Notes under the pieces: model-generated | What the model was told of the DNA's origin: nothing | What the model saw: only the letters and a program-made list of their open reading frames with translations | Databases searched by the model: none | In this document: piece by piece, positions 33,992 to 43,072 of the stretch | Layout: each line of letters opens with the position of its first letter | Numbering within the stretch: the stretch's first letter is position 1 | NCBI GenBank assembly: GCA_017935325.1 | Contig: JAGBHV010000087.1 | Location: 1 to 64,000, forward strand | Reading direction: 5' to 3' | Source: Clostridia bacterium | GTDB lineage: Bacteria; Bacillota; Clostridia; Oscillospirales; Acutalibacteraceae | DNA: 64,000 bases | Position numbers and translations under genes: made by a program

Positions 33992-35374
33992 ATGAAGACA
34001 GATAACGTCAATTCAATTATTAATAAAATTATTAAAACAACAGTCAAAGTGCTCATATATGCTGTTTCTGTTTTCATGATAGTTTATCTTATCTATCTTG
34101 CTCTTGATGCAAACTACAGTCCTGTTAAAACAGAAGTTGCCACGATGAAAACCGTTGAAAAAAGCATCAGCACAAAAGTGTTTATAGTGCGTGATGAAAA
34201 TTATATTTCAGCAAAAGCTTCAGGTACTGTAGTGCCTCTTGTGGAAGACGGTCAGCGCGTTGGTGAGGGGCAGGAGATTGCTGCCGTTTTCGCTGACGAT
34301 AAAGATGCCGACAAGTATGTTGAACTTGAACAGATTTACAGTGAACTTGAACGTTTTGAGAATATCGCAGCGGCAGATAAAATGAATATAAGAGATATTA
34401 CAACGTATGATCAGACCACTAACGAAGAATTCCTGAATCTTGTGGAAGCCATTGCTGATGCTGATTATGCACTTGTGAAAACCCATGCTTATTCTGTACG
34501 TGACAGAGAAACAAGCAGGCAGATTTCTTTAGGGTATGATGTTGATACGTCTGATGTTTTGTCACAGCTGAGCACCAAGGCAGCTGCAATGGGTACTATT
34601 GAACCGTCTTACCTTATTGCAGATAATACAGGTTATTACATCAACAGCACAGACGGATATGAAAATGTAATCAAATATTCTGATGTGAAAAATATTTCGG
34701 TTTCTCAGGCACAGAAAGCCCTGAAAGCTACTCCCGATGAATCGAAAATTTCAAATATCGGTAAGCTTGTCAATAATTTCAACTGGTATGTTGTGGCGGT
34801 AGTTGAAAGAAATGATGTGTCATCAGTTTCAGTAGGCGGAAATGTAAAAGTACGTTTTCTTGACTCTTCGGCAGATGATGTTGAAATGACTGTGTCGGCA
34901 ATCAATCCGGATTCGAACGGCAAGGTTGCACTTGTTCTGAGATGCAACACTATTACGTCAGATACATCCCAGTTGAGAGTTGAAAATGCCGAAATTATTC
35001 TTGAAACAATTTCGGGCTACAGAATTCCTCGTGAAGCATTAAGAACGGTGGACGGAGTAAACGGAGTTTACATAAAACGAGGAAATCTTATCAATTTCAG
35101 AAGAGTCACAACGCTGTACACAGGTGATGATTATGTTGTTGCAAGAACGTATGAGGCAGAAAATGCAAATTACGTTGCTGAAATGGGCGAGATAAGCGAA
35201 GAAAACAGAATTTATACCGCGCAGCTTGCAGAACGGCATAAAGAAGAACCGGACTGGATAATTGAGCGTGAGGATTTGTATTCCCGCGCAAAATTATTGC
35301 AGAAATCCTATATAAAGCTATATGACGAAGTAATAGTTGAAGGAAAGGGTTTGTATGACAATAGAATCGTATAA
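33992..35374 (+). CDS. HlyD-like membrane-anchored protein
   Basis: The 460-residue protein has a single transmembrane segment near the N-terminus (residues 17-43) and a large extracytoplasmic part. ASGTVVPLVEDGQRVGEGQ (about residues 72-90) is a lipoyl/biotinyl-like half motif of membrane-fusion proteins. A helical segment and a beta-barrel-like domain follow, with YRIPREALRTVDGVNGVYI, which is common in HlyD/RND adaptor C-termini. No transporter gene is adjacent. In Clostridia, similar genes sit before ylmE-sepF, so a cell-envelope or division role is plausible. The end overlaps the ylmE start by 20 bases. Confidence 0.7.
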   Translation: MKTDNVNSIINKIIKTTVKVLIYAVSVFMIVYLIYLALDANYSPVKTEVATMKTVEKSISTKVFIVRDENYISAKASGTVVPLVEDGQRVGEGQEIAAVFADDKDADKYVELEQIYSELERFENIAAADKMNIRDITTYDQTTNEEFLNLVEAIADADYALVKTHAYSVRDRETSRQISLGYDVDTSDVLSQLSTKAAAMGTIEPSYLIADNTGYYINSTDGYENVIKYSDVKNISVSQAQKALKATPDESKISNIGKLVNNFNWYVVAVVERNDVSSVSVGGNVKVRFLDSSADDVEMTVSAINPDSNGKVALVLRCNTITSDTSQLRVENAEIILETISGYRIPREALRTVDGVNGVYIKRGNLINFRRVTTLYTGDDYVVARTYEAENANYVAEMGEISEENRIYTAQLAERHKEEPDWIIEREDLYSRAKLLQKSYIKLYDEVIVEGKGLYDNRIV

Positions 35375-36083
35375 TGCAGAAAGATTTTCAGATATAACAG
35401 AAAACGTAAAAAGAATAAAAGAGAACATTGCTGTTGCGGCTGAAAAAAGCGGCAGAAAAGCTGAGGATATCAGCCTTATGGCAGTTACCAAAACGGTTGA
35501 CACGCTTTTTATTAATCATGCAATTGATAACTGCGGCATAAATCTGATAGGAGAAAACCGTGTTCAGGAATTTCTCTCAAAAAGGGATGAACTTCATCTT
35601 CAGAATACAGAAGCTCATCTTATCGGTCATCTGCAGACAAATAAAGTAAAGCAGATCGTTCCTTATGTTTCAATGATAGAATCTGTTGACAGCGTGCGTC
35701 TTGCAAAGGAAATAAGCAAGGAATGTGCAAAAATCAATAAAACAATGGATATTCTTGTGGAAGTAAATGTTGGAATGGAAAACAGTAAATTCGGCATAGA
35801 CAGCGTTCTTCTGGGAGAATTTTTAGCAGAAATCGGTGAAATTCCCAATATAAAGGTCAAAGGTCTGATGGCAATACCGCCGATTTGTGAAACTTCTCAG
35901 GGAGTTAAGAGATTTTTTTCAAATATGTACAATATGTTTCTTGACATTGAGGCAAAAAAATTAGATAATATAGATATGCATATCCTTTCAATGGGTATGT
36001 CAGGCGATTATGTGCAAGCAATTGAAGAGGGAGCAACCGAAATCAGAGTAGGTTCATCCCTGTTTGGTAAAAGAGTATATTAA
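35355..36083 (+). CDS. ylmE: YggS/YlmE-family PLP-binding protein
   Basis: The 242-residue protein belongs to the COG0325 family, an alanine-racemase-like TIM barrel that binds PLP and keeps PLP pools in balance. MAVTKTVD (PLP lysine), GENRVQEF, HLIGHLQTNKVK, VEVNVGMENSKFG, GLMAIPP and MGMSGDYVQAIEEGATEIRVGSSLFG are visible along the chain. The ATG at 35355 follows GGAAAGGG and lies inside the end of the previous gene. The neighbourhood ylmE-sepF-divIVA matches the Gram-positive division cluster. The ylmG and ylmH genes usual in Bacillus are absent. Confidence 0.93.
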   Translation: MTIESYNAERFSDITENVKRIKENIAVAAEKSGRKAEDISLMAVTKTVDTLFINHAIDNCGINLIGENRVQEFLSKRDELHLQNTEAHLIGHLQTNKVKQIVPYVSMIESVDSVRLAKEISKECAKINKTMDILVEVNVGMENSKFGIDSVLLGEFLAEIGEIPNIKVKGLMAIPPICETSQGVKRFFSNMYNMFLDIEAKKLDNIDMHILSMGMSGDYVQAIEEGATEIRVGSSLFGKRVY

Positions 36084-36103
36084 ATTCAAGGAGGATAAAT
36101 GAA

Positions 36104-36640
36104 ATGAAGTTATTTGACAAAATGAAAGATCTTGTATTGGGTACAGAAGATGAAGGCAGCTTTGAAAGCATAGTTGATGAAAATTACGATGATGCACCGG
36201 CTCCTCAGATGCCGAAGTATGACCCCATTGAAAAATATGACAGCTTTAACAGCTTTGAAAGCTATGAACCCAAAAAGGCTGAAAAAAGCAAAGTGGTTGA
36301 TTTTAATTCTGCTTCTTCTTTCACAAGAAGTGCACCCGCAGCAAAGTCAGGTGACCGTCCGCACGTAGTTGTTGCAAAGCTTGAAAGATTTGAAGATGTA
36401 GGCGAAGTTGCAAAAAGCATCAACGATAAGCGTATGGTAATCATTAACCTTGAAAATGCTGATAACGCAACTACACAGAGAATTATTGACTTTATTTACG
36501 GCGTAACAATTGCAAACAGCAGTGAACTTAAAAGAGTTGCATTCAGAACATATATCATCAAACCCGCAGGATATGATTATACAGGTGGCGACGGTTTTGA
36601 CAGCAATAACATGGACGGCATCGTGTTTGGCAACAACTAA
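36104..36640 (+). CDS. sepF: Cell division protein SepF
   Basis: The 178-residue protein has an N-terminal amphipathic segment MKLFDKMKDLVLG that would bind the membrane. An acidic, Tyr/Pro-rich linker follows (about residues 20-80), and then the compact SepF core (residues 85-165) with VVVAKLERFEDVGEVAKS, INLENAD and DFIYG. SepF polymerises and tethers FtsZ to the membrane. The position between ylmE and divIVA is canonical. Ribosome site AAGGAGG. Confidence 0.95.
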   Translation: MKLFDKMKDLVLGTEDEGSFESIVDENYDDAPAPQMPKYDPIEKYDSFNSFESYEPKKAEKSKVVDFNSASSFTRSAPAAKSGDRPHVVVAKLERFEDVGEVAKSINDKRMVIINLENADNATTQRIIDFIYGVTIANSSELKRVAFRTYIIKPAGYDYTGGDGFDSNNMDGIVFGNN

Positions 36641-36672
36641 TTGTGTGAATATGAGAAAGGGCGGGGTTTGAA

Positions 36673-38214
36673 ATGGCAATGTTAACTCCCAACAAAATCA
36701 GAGGCTATCAGTTTCAACAGGCAGGCAGAGGCACATACAAGTCAGAAGAAGTTGATGATTTCTTCGACCAGGTTGTTCAGTCTTACGAGCAGGTTTTCAA
36801 AGAAAACGGTGAGCTTGTAAAAAAGCTCAGTATTCTTGCTACTAAACTTGATGAATACAGAAAAGAAGAAACAAGCGTTCGTAAAGCACTTATGAATGCG
36901 CAGACTTTTATTGACAAAATGGTGGAAGATGCAGGGAAAGAATCAAAGCGAATTATCGCAGAGGCTCAGGAAAGAGCCAGAAATGTTGATTCAATCACTA
37001 ACGCAAAAATCAAAGTTATGGTTGATGAAGTTGAAGGCAAAATGCGTATTGCGTATGATAAAGCTACTTCTCAGGCAAGGCAGACTAAAGAAAATGCAGA
37101 GAAAGAAGCAGAAACAATTCTTCTTGAAGCACAGGAAAAAGCTGAAAGAATCGTTTCAAGTGCAAGAAGAGAAGCAGAAACAATTATCAGCGGTGCAACA
37201 ACAAACGCATTAAAAGATGCTGAAACACTCAGAGCTGAAATCGAAAAAGAAAAAGAACTTCTTGACAGTATAAAGGCTACATCAAATCAGTTCAAGAAAG
37301 AGCTTGTTGTGCTTTATGAGCGTCAGATAAAAACTGTTGAACAGATGCCTGACTTCAAGCTTGACAAAAAGCTTGAAGAAGATTTCAAAGCGATAATCGG
37401 TGAAAATGTTGAATCCAGCGAAGAAGTGAAGAATATTGTTGAATCCTTCGTTGAGAATGATGACAATTATTTTGACGCTGATGATCTTATCAGAGAATAT
37501 GCAGTAAAAGACGAAAAAGCTGATGACGGCTTCGTTTTTGCTTTTGATTTTGATGATGAAGACGATGCACTGGAAAATGCAGAGGATGTTTTCTCTTTTG
37601 ACCTTGACGATGAAGAGATAGAAACAATTGAAAAAGAAGTTGAAGATACAGTAGAAAAAGAAATCAGCGAAGATATAGAAAAAAAAGAAGCAGAGATTGA
37701 AGCAGAAATTGAAGAAATTTCCGAAGAAGAGATTTCTGAAGATGCTGACGAAGATGAATATGAAGATGTTTTTTCAGATTCAGGCAACAGTGAAAGCTTC
37801 AGATTTACTGCAGAAGATTTAGCAGAAATTAACCGTGAACGCGAAGAGGAAGCTGAAAAAACAGATTCAGATGATGTCGATATCTTTTCGGAAGAAAATG
37901 ATGACGGCGGTATTCCTATAACAAGAACTGAACGTCAGAGAAAATTTGATATCGCATTTTCAGATGACGACGCAGTGAAAATCGAAAAAGATAAAGAGCT
38001 TTTCCTCAATCAGACAGAATCTGTTGAAGAAGAGGAAGAAAAAGGCTTTAAATTTTTTGATAATATAGATGTTGATGAAAATGAAGTCTTCACCATTAAA
38101 ATTGATGATGAAGAAGAAGCTGAAGCAGATGATGTTTTCGGTAAACCTGATGAAGATGACGACAGCGAAGGCTTCAGTTTCCTTAAAAACCTTTTTGGCA
38201 AAAACAAAGATTAA
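36673..38214 (+). CDS. divIVA: DivIVA-family protein with long acidic tail
   Basis: The 513-residue protein starts with the DivIVA lipid-binding domain: LTPNKIRGYQF followed by GTYKSEEVDDFFDQV. A long coiled coil spans about residues 30-230. The remaining 270 residues are extremely rich in Asp and Glu (runs such as FDFDDEDDALENAEDVF) with no folded domain recognised. Typical DivIVA is 150-250 residues, so the acidic tail is an unusual extension. DivIVA marks negatively curved membrane at poles and septa. It lies in an operon with sepF upstream and lspA downstream. Confidence 0.9.
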   Translation: MAMLTPNKIRGYQFQQAGRGTYKSEEVDDFFDQVVQSYEQVFKENGELVKKLSILATKLDEYRKEETSVRKALMNAQTFIDKMVEDAGKESKRIIAEAQERARNVDSITNAKIKVMVDEVEGKMRIAYDKATSQARQTKENAEKEAETILLEAQEKAERIVSSARREAETIISGATTNALKDAETLRAEIEKEKELLDSIKATSNQFKKELVVLYERQIKTVEQMPDFKLDKKLEEDFKAIIGENVESSEEVKNIVESFVENDDNYFDADDLIREYAVKDEKADDGFVFAFDFDDEDDALENAEDVFSFDLDDEEIETIEKEVEDTVEKEISEDIEKKEAEIEAEIEEISEEEISEDADEDEYEDVFSDSGNSESFRFTAEDLAEINREREEEAEKTDSDDVDIFSEENDDGGIPITRTERQRKFDIAFSDDDAVKIEKDKELFLNQTESVEEEEEKGFKFFDNIDVDENEVFTIKIDDEEEAEADDVFGKPDEDDDSEGFSFLKNLFGKNKD

Positions 38215-38234
38215 TATCGGAGGCTCAGACAAAA

Positions 38235-38741
38235 ATGATACAGCTTGTGTCAATAATTTTAATAGCGGTACTTGTTGCCGCTGACCAGCTGATAAAAATG
38301 GTTGTTGAAGAGCGTCTGATGCCTGTAGGAAGTGCAGATTTTATTCCCGGTATTATTGAATTCAATTACACGGAAAACACGGGTGCAGCATTCAGTATTC
38401 TTGAAAATCATACAGAATGGCTTTCGGTTTTCACTTTAGTAATAATACTTGCAGGTCTTGTGTATCTCCTTTCGGGAAAAATTAAAAATAAACTTCTCAT
38501 TGCAAGTGCAATTCTTGTGCTTTCCGGAGGAATCGGAAACCTTGTTGACAGAGTCTTCAGAGGCAGTGAGTTGTTCCATGGCTATGTTGTGGATTATATC
38601 AAGCTTTTGTTTATGGATTTTGCCATATTCAATTTTGCAGATTGTCTTGTATGCGTAGGGGCAGGGATGATAATTATCTATCTGCTTATCGATACCTTTA
38701 AAAACTCATCGGGCAAAAAGAAAGGTCAGGAAAATGGTTGA
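38235..38741 (+). CDS. lspA: Lipoprotein signal peptidase
   Basis: The 168-residue integral membrane protein has four hydrophobic segments. The family motifs are DQLIKMVVEERL, NTGAAFSIL, GGIGNLVDRVF and FNFADCLVCVG; the two catalytic Asp are in LVDR and FNFAD. It cleaves signal peptides from prolipoproteins, such as the one encoded at 43894. Its last 8 bases overlap the pseudouridine synthase gene. Confidence 0.95.
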   Translation: MIQLVSIILIAVLVAADQLIKMVVEERLMPVGSADFIPGIIEFNYTENTGAAFSILENHTEWLSVFTLVIILAGLVYLLSGKIKNKLLIASAILVLSGGIGNLVDRVFRGSELFHGYVVDYIKLLFMDFAIFNFADCLVCVGAGMIIIYLLIDTFKNSSGKKKGQENG

Positions 38742-39654
38742 TGCGTTTATTTTCAGCGTGAATGAAGAGGATGCAGGTCAGAGAATTGATAAGCTTGTGT
38801 CTGCTAAATGCGAATCTCTGACACGTTCATATGTTCAGAAACTGATTGAAAATTCAGATATACTTGTCAACTCTAAGCCTGTAGGTAAAAATACAAAAGT
38901 TTCTTTCGGTGATGTTGTGGCGGTAAAGTCAACAGAACCTGTAAAGCCTGATATTATTGCTCAGGATATCCCCCTTGATATCAGGTATGAGGATAATTGC
39001 CTTCTGGTTGTAAATAAACCTAAAGGAATGGTAGTTCATCCTGCAGCAGGTAATTATGATTCAACGCTTGTAAATGCCCTGATGCATCATTGCGGCGACA
39101 GTCTTTCAGGCATAAACGGCGTTGCACGTCCCGGAATAGTTCACAGAATAGATAAAAATACAAGCGGCTTGCTTATTGTTGCAAAGAATGATATGGCGCA
39201 TCTTAATCTTGCAGAGCAGATTAAAGCACATTCTTTCGACAGAGAGTATCAGGCTGTAGTTTATGGGCATCTTAAAGAAAAAGAGGGTACAATAAATGCA
39301 CCCATCGGGCGAAATCCCAACAACCGTTTGCAAATGTGCGTAACGGATAAGAATTCAAAAAATGCCGTAACGCATTATGAAGTAATAGAAGAATATAAAG
39401 ATTTCACGCACGTAAAGCTGATTCTTGAAACCGGGCGTACCCATCAGATCAGAGTGCATATGAAATATATAGGTCACCCTGTTGCAGGCGACGATGTTTA
39501 CGGACCGTCGAAAGTTATTAAAGACCTTCAAGGTCAATGCCTTCATGCGGCTGTTATAGGCTTCAGACATCCTGCAAGCGGGGAAAAAATAAAAATAACA
39601 AGCGAGTTACCTGAATATTTTACTGAATTTTTAGGCAAACTTTCTAAAAACTGA
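38734..39654 (+). CDS. RluA-family 23S rRNA pseudouridine synthase (RluD-like)
   Basis: The 306-residue protein has an N-terminal S4 RNA-binding domain (about residues 14-75, GQRIDKLVSAKCESLTRSYV). The RluA catalytic domain follows, with GIVHRIDKNTSGLLIVAKN, where the Asp is catalytic, and ETGRTHQIRVHMKYIGHPV. It converts uridines of large-subunit rRNA to pseudouridine. The exact target cannot be set from sequence. Pairing with lspA is common in Firmicutes. Confidence 0.93.
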   Translation: MVDAFIFSVNEEDAGQRIDKLVSAKCESLTRSYVQKLIENSDILVNSKPVGKNTKVSFGDVVAVKSTEPVKPDIIAQDIPLDIRYEDNCLLVVNKPKGMVVHPAAGNYDSTLVNALMHHCGDSLSGINGVARPGIVHRIDKNTSGLLIVAKNDMAHLNLAEQIKAHSFDREYQAVVYGHLKEKEGTINAPIGRNPNNRLQMCVTDKNSKNAVTHYEVIEEYKDFTHVKLILETGRTHQIRVHMKYIGHPVAGDDVYGPSKVIKDLQGQCLHAAVIGFRHPASGEKIKITSELPEYFTEFLGKLSKN

Positions 39655-39669
39655 CGGAGGTGGCTAATT

Positions 39670-40512
39670 TTGGAGTCAGCAACAAAAAAACAACTCAAAA
39701 TCAAAGCGTGTAAGGTCAGAATGGGAATAATTGAAGGAGTTTTCAACGCAAAGTCCGGTCATCCGGGCGGCTCACTTTCAATTGCGGATATTTTGACTTA
39801 TCTCTATTTCAACGAGATGAGAATTGATCCGAAAAATCCCCAGGATGAAAACCGCGACCGCTTTGTACTTTCAAAAGGTCATACAGCGCCTGCATTATAT
39901 GCTTGCCTTGCACACAGAGGTTTCTTCCCCGTTGAAGAACTTAAAACTCTCAGAAAAACAGGCTCAATGCTTCAGGGACATCCGAGTATGAGAAAAACTC
40001 CCGGCGTTGATATGAGCACAGGTTCTCTCGGTCAGGGTATTTCAACTGCTGCAGGCATGGCTCTCGGCGCTAAAATTTCAGGAAAAGATTTCAGAGTTTA
40101 TACAGTTCTCGGTGACGGTGAAATTCAGGAAGGTCAGGTATGGGAAGCTGCAATGTATGCAAGCGCAAAAGGCCTTGACAATCTTGTTGCAGTTATCGAT
40201 AACAACAATCTTCAGATTGACGGCACAGTTGCTCAGGTTAACTCTCCTTATCCGATTCCTGAAAAATTCAAAGCTTTCGGATGGAATGTGCTTGAAATCT
40301 GTGCACATTCATTTGATGAAATTGAGGCTGCATTTGCATCAGCAAAAGAATTCAAAGGCAAACCCACAGCTATTATTGCAAAGTCAGTAAAAGGCAAGGG
40401 TGTAAGCTTTATGGAAGACCAGTGCTCATGGCACGGTAAAGCTCCGGCTGCTGAAGAATACGAGCAGGCAATGAAAGAGCTTAATGCCGAGCTTTTAGAA
40501 TTGGAGGTGTAA
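39670..40512 (+). CDS. Transketolase, N-terminal (TPP-binding) subunit
   Basis: The 280-residue protein is the first half of a split transketolase. KSGHPGGSLSIADILTYLYF and SKGHTAPALYA are typical of the thiamine-diphosphate domain, and GDGEIQEGQVWEA plus AVIDNNNLQIDG give the TPP/magnesium motif. Transketolase links glycolysis with the pentose phosphate pathway. The start is a TTG at 39670 preceded by GGAGG. The second half follows 4 bases after the stop. Confidence 0.95.
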   Translation: MESATKKQLKIKACKVRMGIIEGVFNAKSGHPGGSLSIADILTYLYFNEMRIDPKNPQDENRDRFVLSKGHTAPALYACLAHRGFFPVEELKTLRKTGSMLQGHPSMRKTPGVDMSTGSLGQGISTAAGMALGAKISGKDFRVYTVLGDGEIQEGQVWEAAMYASAKGLDNLVAVIDNNNLQIDGTVAQVNSPYPIPEKFKAFGWNVLEICAHSFDEIEAAFASAKEFKGKPTAIIAKSVKGKGVSFMEDQCSWHGKAPAAEEYEQAMKELNAELLELEV

Positions 40513-40516
40513 GAAT

Positions 40517-41464
40517 ATGGCAGATGTAATTAAAAAAGCCACAAGAGAAGCTTACGGTGCTTCTCTGGCAGAACTCGGCGCAGTTAATGAAAAAGTTATT
40601 GTTCTTGATGCCGACCTTGCAGAAGCTACAAAAACCGGTATGTTCAAAAAAGCTTTCCCTGAAAGATTTTTTGATACAGGTATTGCAGAAAGCAATATGA
40701 TAGGTGTTGCAGGCGGTCTTGCAACAACAGGCTATACAGTATTTGCAAGCTCTTTTGCAATGTTTGCAGCAGGAAGAGCTTTTGAGCAGGTAAGAAATAC
40801 AATCGGTTATCCCGGTCTCAATGTTAAAATAGGTGCAACTCACGCAGGTATCTCTGTAGGTGAAGACGGTGCCAGCCATCAGTGCTGTGAAGATATCGCA
40901 CTTATGAGAACAATTCCCGGCATGACTATTGTAAATCCTGCAGATGATGTTGAAGCAAGAGCAGCAGTTTTTGCTGCAGCTGAAAATAACGGACCGTTCT
41001 ATCTTCGCTTCGGAAGACTTGCAACTCCCAGAATTTACGATGAAAATTATAAATTTGAACTCGGTAAAGGCGTTCAGCTTAAAGACGGCACAGATGTTAC
41101 AATTATTGCAACAGGTCTTATGGTTAATGAAGCACTTATTGCTGCTGAAAACCTTGAAAAAGAAGGCATCAGCGCAGCAGTAGTCAATATCCACACAATC
41201 AAACCCATTGACAAAGATATTATCATTGCAGCAGCTGAAAAAACAGGTTGCATAGTAACAAGTGAAGAACACAGCGTTATCGGCGGTCTTGGCTCAGCAG
41301 TAAGTGAAGTTGTTACAGAATCTTGTCCCGTACCTGTTGTGAAACATGGCGTATATGATGAATTCGGTCAGTCAGGTCCTGCAACAGAACTTCTTAAGGT
41401 TTACGGCCTTGATGCTGAACACATTGCATTAAAAGCAAAAGAAGCAATATCACTTAAAAAATAA
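40517..41464 (+). CDS. Transketolase, C-terminal (pyrimidine-binding) subunit
   Basis: The 315-residue protein is the second half of the split transketolase. It shows VLDADLAEATKTGMF, FFDTGIAESNMIGVAGGLA, HAGISVGEDGASHQCCEDI and GPFYLRFGR, which form the pyrimidine-binding domain, and a C-terminal transketolase_C domain (IIATGLMVNEAL). It forms the active enzyme with the preceding subunit. Ribosome site GGAGGTG. A terminator follows. Confidence 0.95.
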   Translation: MADVIKKATREAYGASLAELGAVNEKVIVLDADLAEATKTGMFKKAFPERFFDTGIAESNMIGVAGGLATTGYTVFASSFAMFAAGRAFEQVRNTIGYPGLNVKIGATHAGISVGEDGASHQCCEDIALMRTIPGMTIVNPADDVEARAAVFAAAENNGPFYLRFGRLATPRIYDENYKFELGKGVQLKDGTDVTIIATGLMVNEALIAAENLEKEGISAAVVNIHTIKPIDKDIIIAAAEKTGCIVTSEEHSVIGGLGSAVSEVVTESCPVPVVKHGVYDEFGQSGPATELLKVYGLDAEHIALKAKEAISLKK

Positions 41465-41504
41465 AAATAATTATTCGCCACGTTTCGGCAGAATATATAA
41501 CTGA

Positions 41505-41540
41505 AATTCCTTATCATATGATGGTAAGGAATTTTTTTGT
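41505..41540 (+). terminator. Intrinsic terminator after transketolase
   Basis: The arms ATTCCTTATCAT and ATGGTAAGGAAT have a 3-base loop and are followed by seven T. Confidence 0.85.
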
Positions 41541-41560
41541 TTTAAAAAGGAGGTAAAAAG

Positions 41561-41872
41561 ATGAAACTTGAATTTTCAGGTGGGGTTTTAACTGCGTTTA
41601 TCGATGGGGAAATAGACCATCATACTGCGCCGTCAATAAGAGAAACTATTGATAAAACAATATTGCAGGACAAGCCCGATGTTCTGCGTCTTGATTACAG
41701 CGGTGTAACATTTATGGACAGCTCGGGAATAGGACTGATAATGGGAAGATATAAGCTGATAAGCTCGTGTTCAGGTAAAATTGAGGTTATAAACATTCCG
41801 CGCAACATGGCAAAGGTTGTGAAATTGTCAGGTATTGAGCGTCTCGGAAGAATAACAATAAAGGAGGATTAA
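41561..41872 (+). CDS. spoIIAA: Anti-sigma-F factor antagonist SpoIIAA
   Basis: The 103-residue STAS-domain protein has the motif VTFMDSSGIGLIMGRYK, in which the Ser after Asp-Ser is the residue phosphorylated by SpoIIAB. Unphosphorylated SpoIIAA frees sigma-F in the forespore. It is the first gene of the spoIIA operon, with an AGGAGGT ribosome site. It shows that the lineage has, or had, endospore formation. Confidence 0.95.
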   Translation: MKLEFSGGVLTAFIDGEIDHHTAPSIRETIDKTILQDKPDVLRLDYSGVTFMDSSGIGLIMGRYKLISSCSGKIEVINIPRNMAKVVKLSGIERLGRITIKED

Positions 41873-41874
41873 AA

Positions 41875-42318
41875 ATGAAAGCTATAAACACAATGAAATT
41901 AGAAATTGAAAGCCGTTCCGTAAACGAAAGCTTCGCACGTGTCGCAGTTGCGTCATTTATTTCGCAGCTTGACCCGACTATTGAAGAATTAGGAGATATC
42001 AGAACGGCGGTAAGTGAGGCTGTAACTAACTCTATTGTCCACGGGTATAAAGAGGGTAAAGGGAAAATTTACATAACTGTTTCTATTTTTGAAAACGCAA
42101 AGGTAACAATAAAAATCAGGGACAAGGGCTGCGGAATAGAAAACATTGAAGAAGCAATGCAGCCGCTTTTTACAACAATGGGCGGGGAAAGATCAGGACT
42201 CGGATTTGCAGTTATGGAAAGTTTTATGGATAAAGTGAAAGTGAACTCTGTTGTGGGAAAAGGCACAAGTGTAACGCTTGAAAAGAAAATTAACGGAAGA
42301 TTTGTGACGAAATGGTAA
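41875..42318 (+). CDS. spoIIAB: Anti-sigma-F factor / serine kinase SpoIIAB
   Basis: The 147-residue GHKL kinase binds sigma-F and phosphorylates SpoIIAA. DIRTAVSEAVTNSIVHGYK is the N box, IRDKGCGIENIEEA the G1 box and GERSGLGFAVMESFMD the G2 region. It starts 2 bases after spoIIAA, and its 3' end overlaps sigF by 7 bases, so the operon is translationally coupled. Confidence 0.96.
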   Translation: MKAINTMKLEIESRSVNESFARVAVASFISQLDPTIEELGDIRTAVSEAVTNSIVHGYKEGKGKIYITVSIFENAKVTIKIRDKGCGIENIEEAMQPLFTTMGGERSGLGFAVMESFMDKVKVNSVVGKGTSVTLEKKINGRFVTKW

Positions 42319-42974
42319 GTGAAATTTCGAGAAGTCAGATGATTGAAGGGAATATCGGCCTTGTTCATTCGTGTGCGAACAAATTCAGAGGCAGAGGAAT
42401 TGAATATGATGATTTGTTTCAGGCAGGTTGTGTAGGGCTTATTAAAGCTGCTGACGGATTTGATGAAAGCAGAGGTTTTTCTTTCTCAACGTACGCGGTG
42501 CCGGTAATTCTCGGAGAAATCAAGCGAATTTTCCGTGACGGAGGCACAGTAAAGGTTTCGCGTGCAATGAAAGAAAAAATAAGAGAAGTGTTGAAAGTTA
42601 AAGAAAAAATGACCGAGCAGACAGGCTTTGAACCTACAATCGGTCAGCTGGCAGAGCGCCTGAATTTAAGTCCGGCAGAAACTGCTCAATTGCTTACGGC
42701 TGCAATGCCTGCAATGTCGCTTACAGGTGATGATGAAAACCCCGGGCGTGAATTGGATATACCAGTTGAAGCACCTGAGGAAAAAATATCCGAAAGGCTT
42801 GCACTTCATCAGACAATCGATTCTCTTGAAGATGAAGAACGGAAAATAATTGAACTGCGATATTATAAAGGTCTTACTCAATCTAAAACTGCAGAAATAC
42901 TGAATTTATCCCAGGTTCAGATTTCGAGAAAAGAGAAAAAAATATTGCTGAAAATGCGAAAAAAGCTTCTTTAG
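42312..42974 (+). CDS. sigF: Sporulation sigma factor SigF
   Basis: The 220-residue sigma-70-type factor directs early forespore transcription. Region 2 has YDDLFQAGCVGLIKAADGFD and FSFSTYAVPVILGEIKRIFRD. Region 3 follows (EPTIGQLAERLNLSPAE), and region 4 has DEEERKIIELRYYKGLTQ and a helix-turn-helix around SQVQISRKEKKIL. Its place behind spoIIAB distinguishes it from SigG and SigE. Confidence 0.95.
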   Translation: MVSEISRSQMIEGNIGLVHSCANKFRGRGIEYDDLFQAGCVGLIKAADGFDESRGFSFSTYAVPVILGEIKRIFRDGGTVKVSRAMKEKIREVLKVKEKMTEQTGFEPTIGQLAERLNLSPAETAQLLTAAMPAMSLTGDDENPGRELDIPVEAPEEKISERLALHQTIDSLEDEERKIIELRYYKGLTQSKTAEILNLSQVQISRKEKKILLKMRKKLL

Positions 42975-42994
42975 TAAATTTTAAACATTTTTAA

Positions 42995-43044
42995 AAAGTA
43001 TTAATACTTTAACACTTGAAAAAAATGTATAAGTATGTTACAAT
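42995..43044 (+). promoter_or_regulatory. Promoter with upstream 16-bp palindrome
   Basis: TTGAAA (43016-43021), a 17-base spacer and TACAAT (43039-43044) precede the phosphatase gene. A perfect palindrome, AAAGTATTAATACTTT, lies at 42995-43010, just upstream of the -35, and may be a regulator site. Confidence 0.6.
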
Positions 43045-43072
43045 TTATAAAAATTTTTTCAGAGGAAGTAAG

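Noticed and set aside
40481..41272. 263-codon minus-strand open frame opposite the transketolase gene
   Set aside because: Extreme Cys/Phe/Asn composition and full overlap with a conserved gene mark it as a shadow frame.
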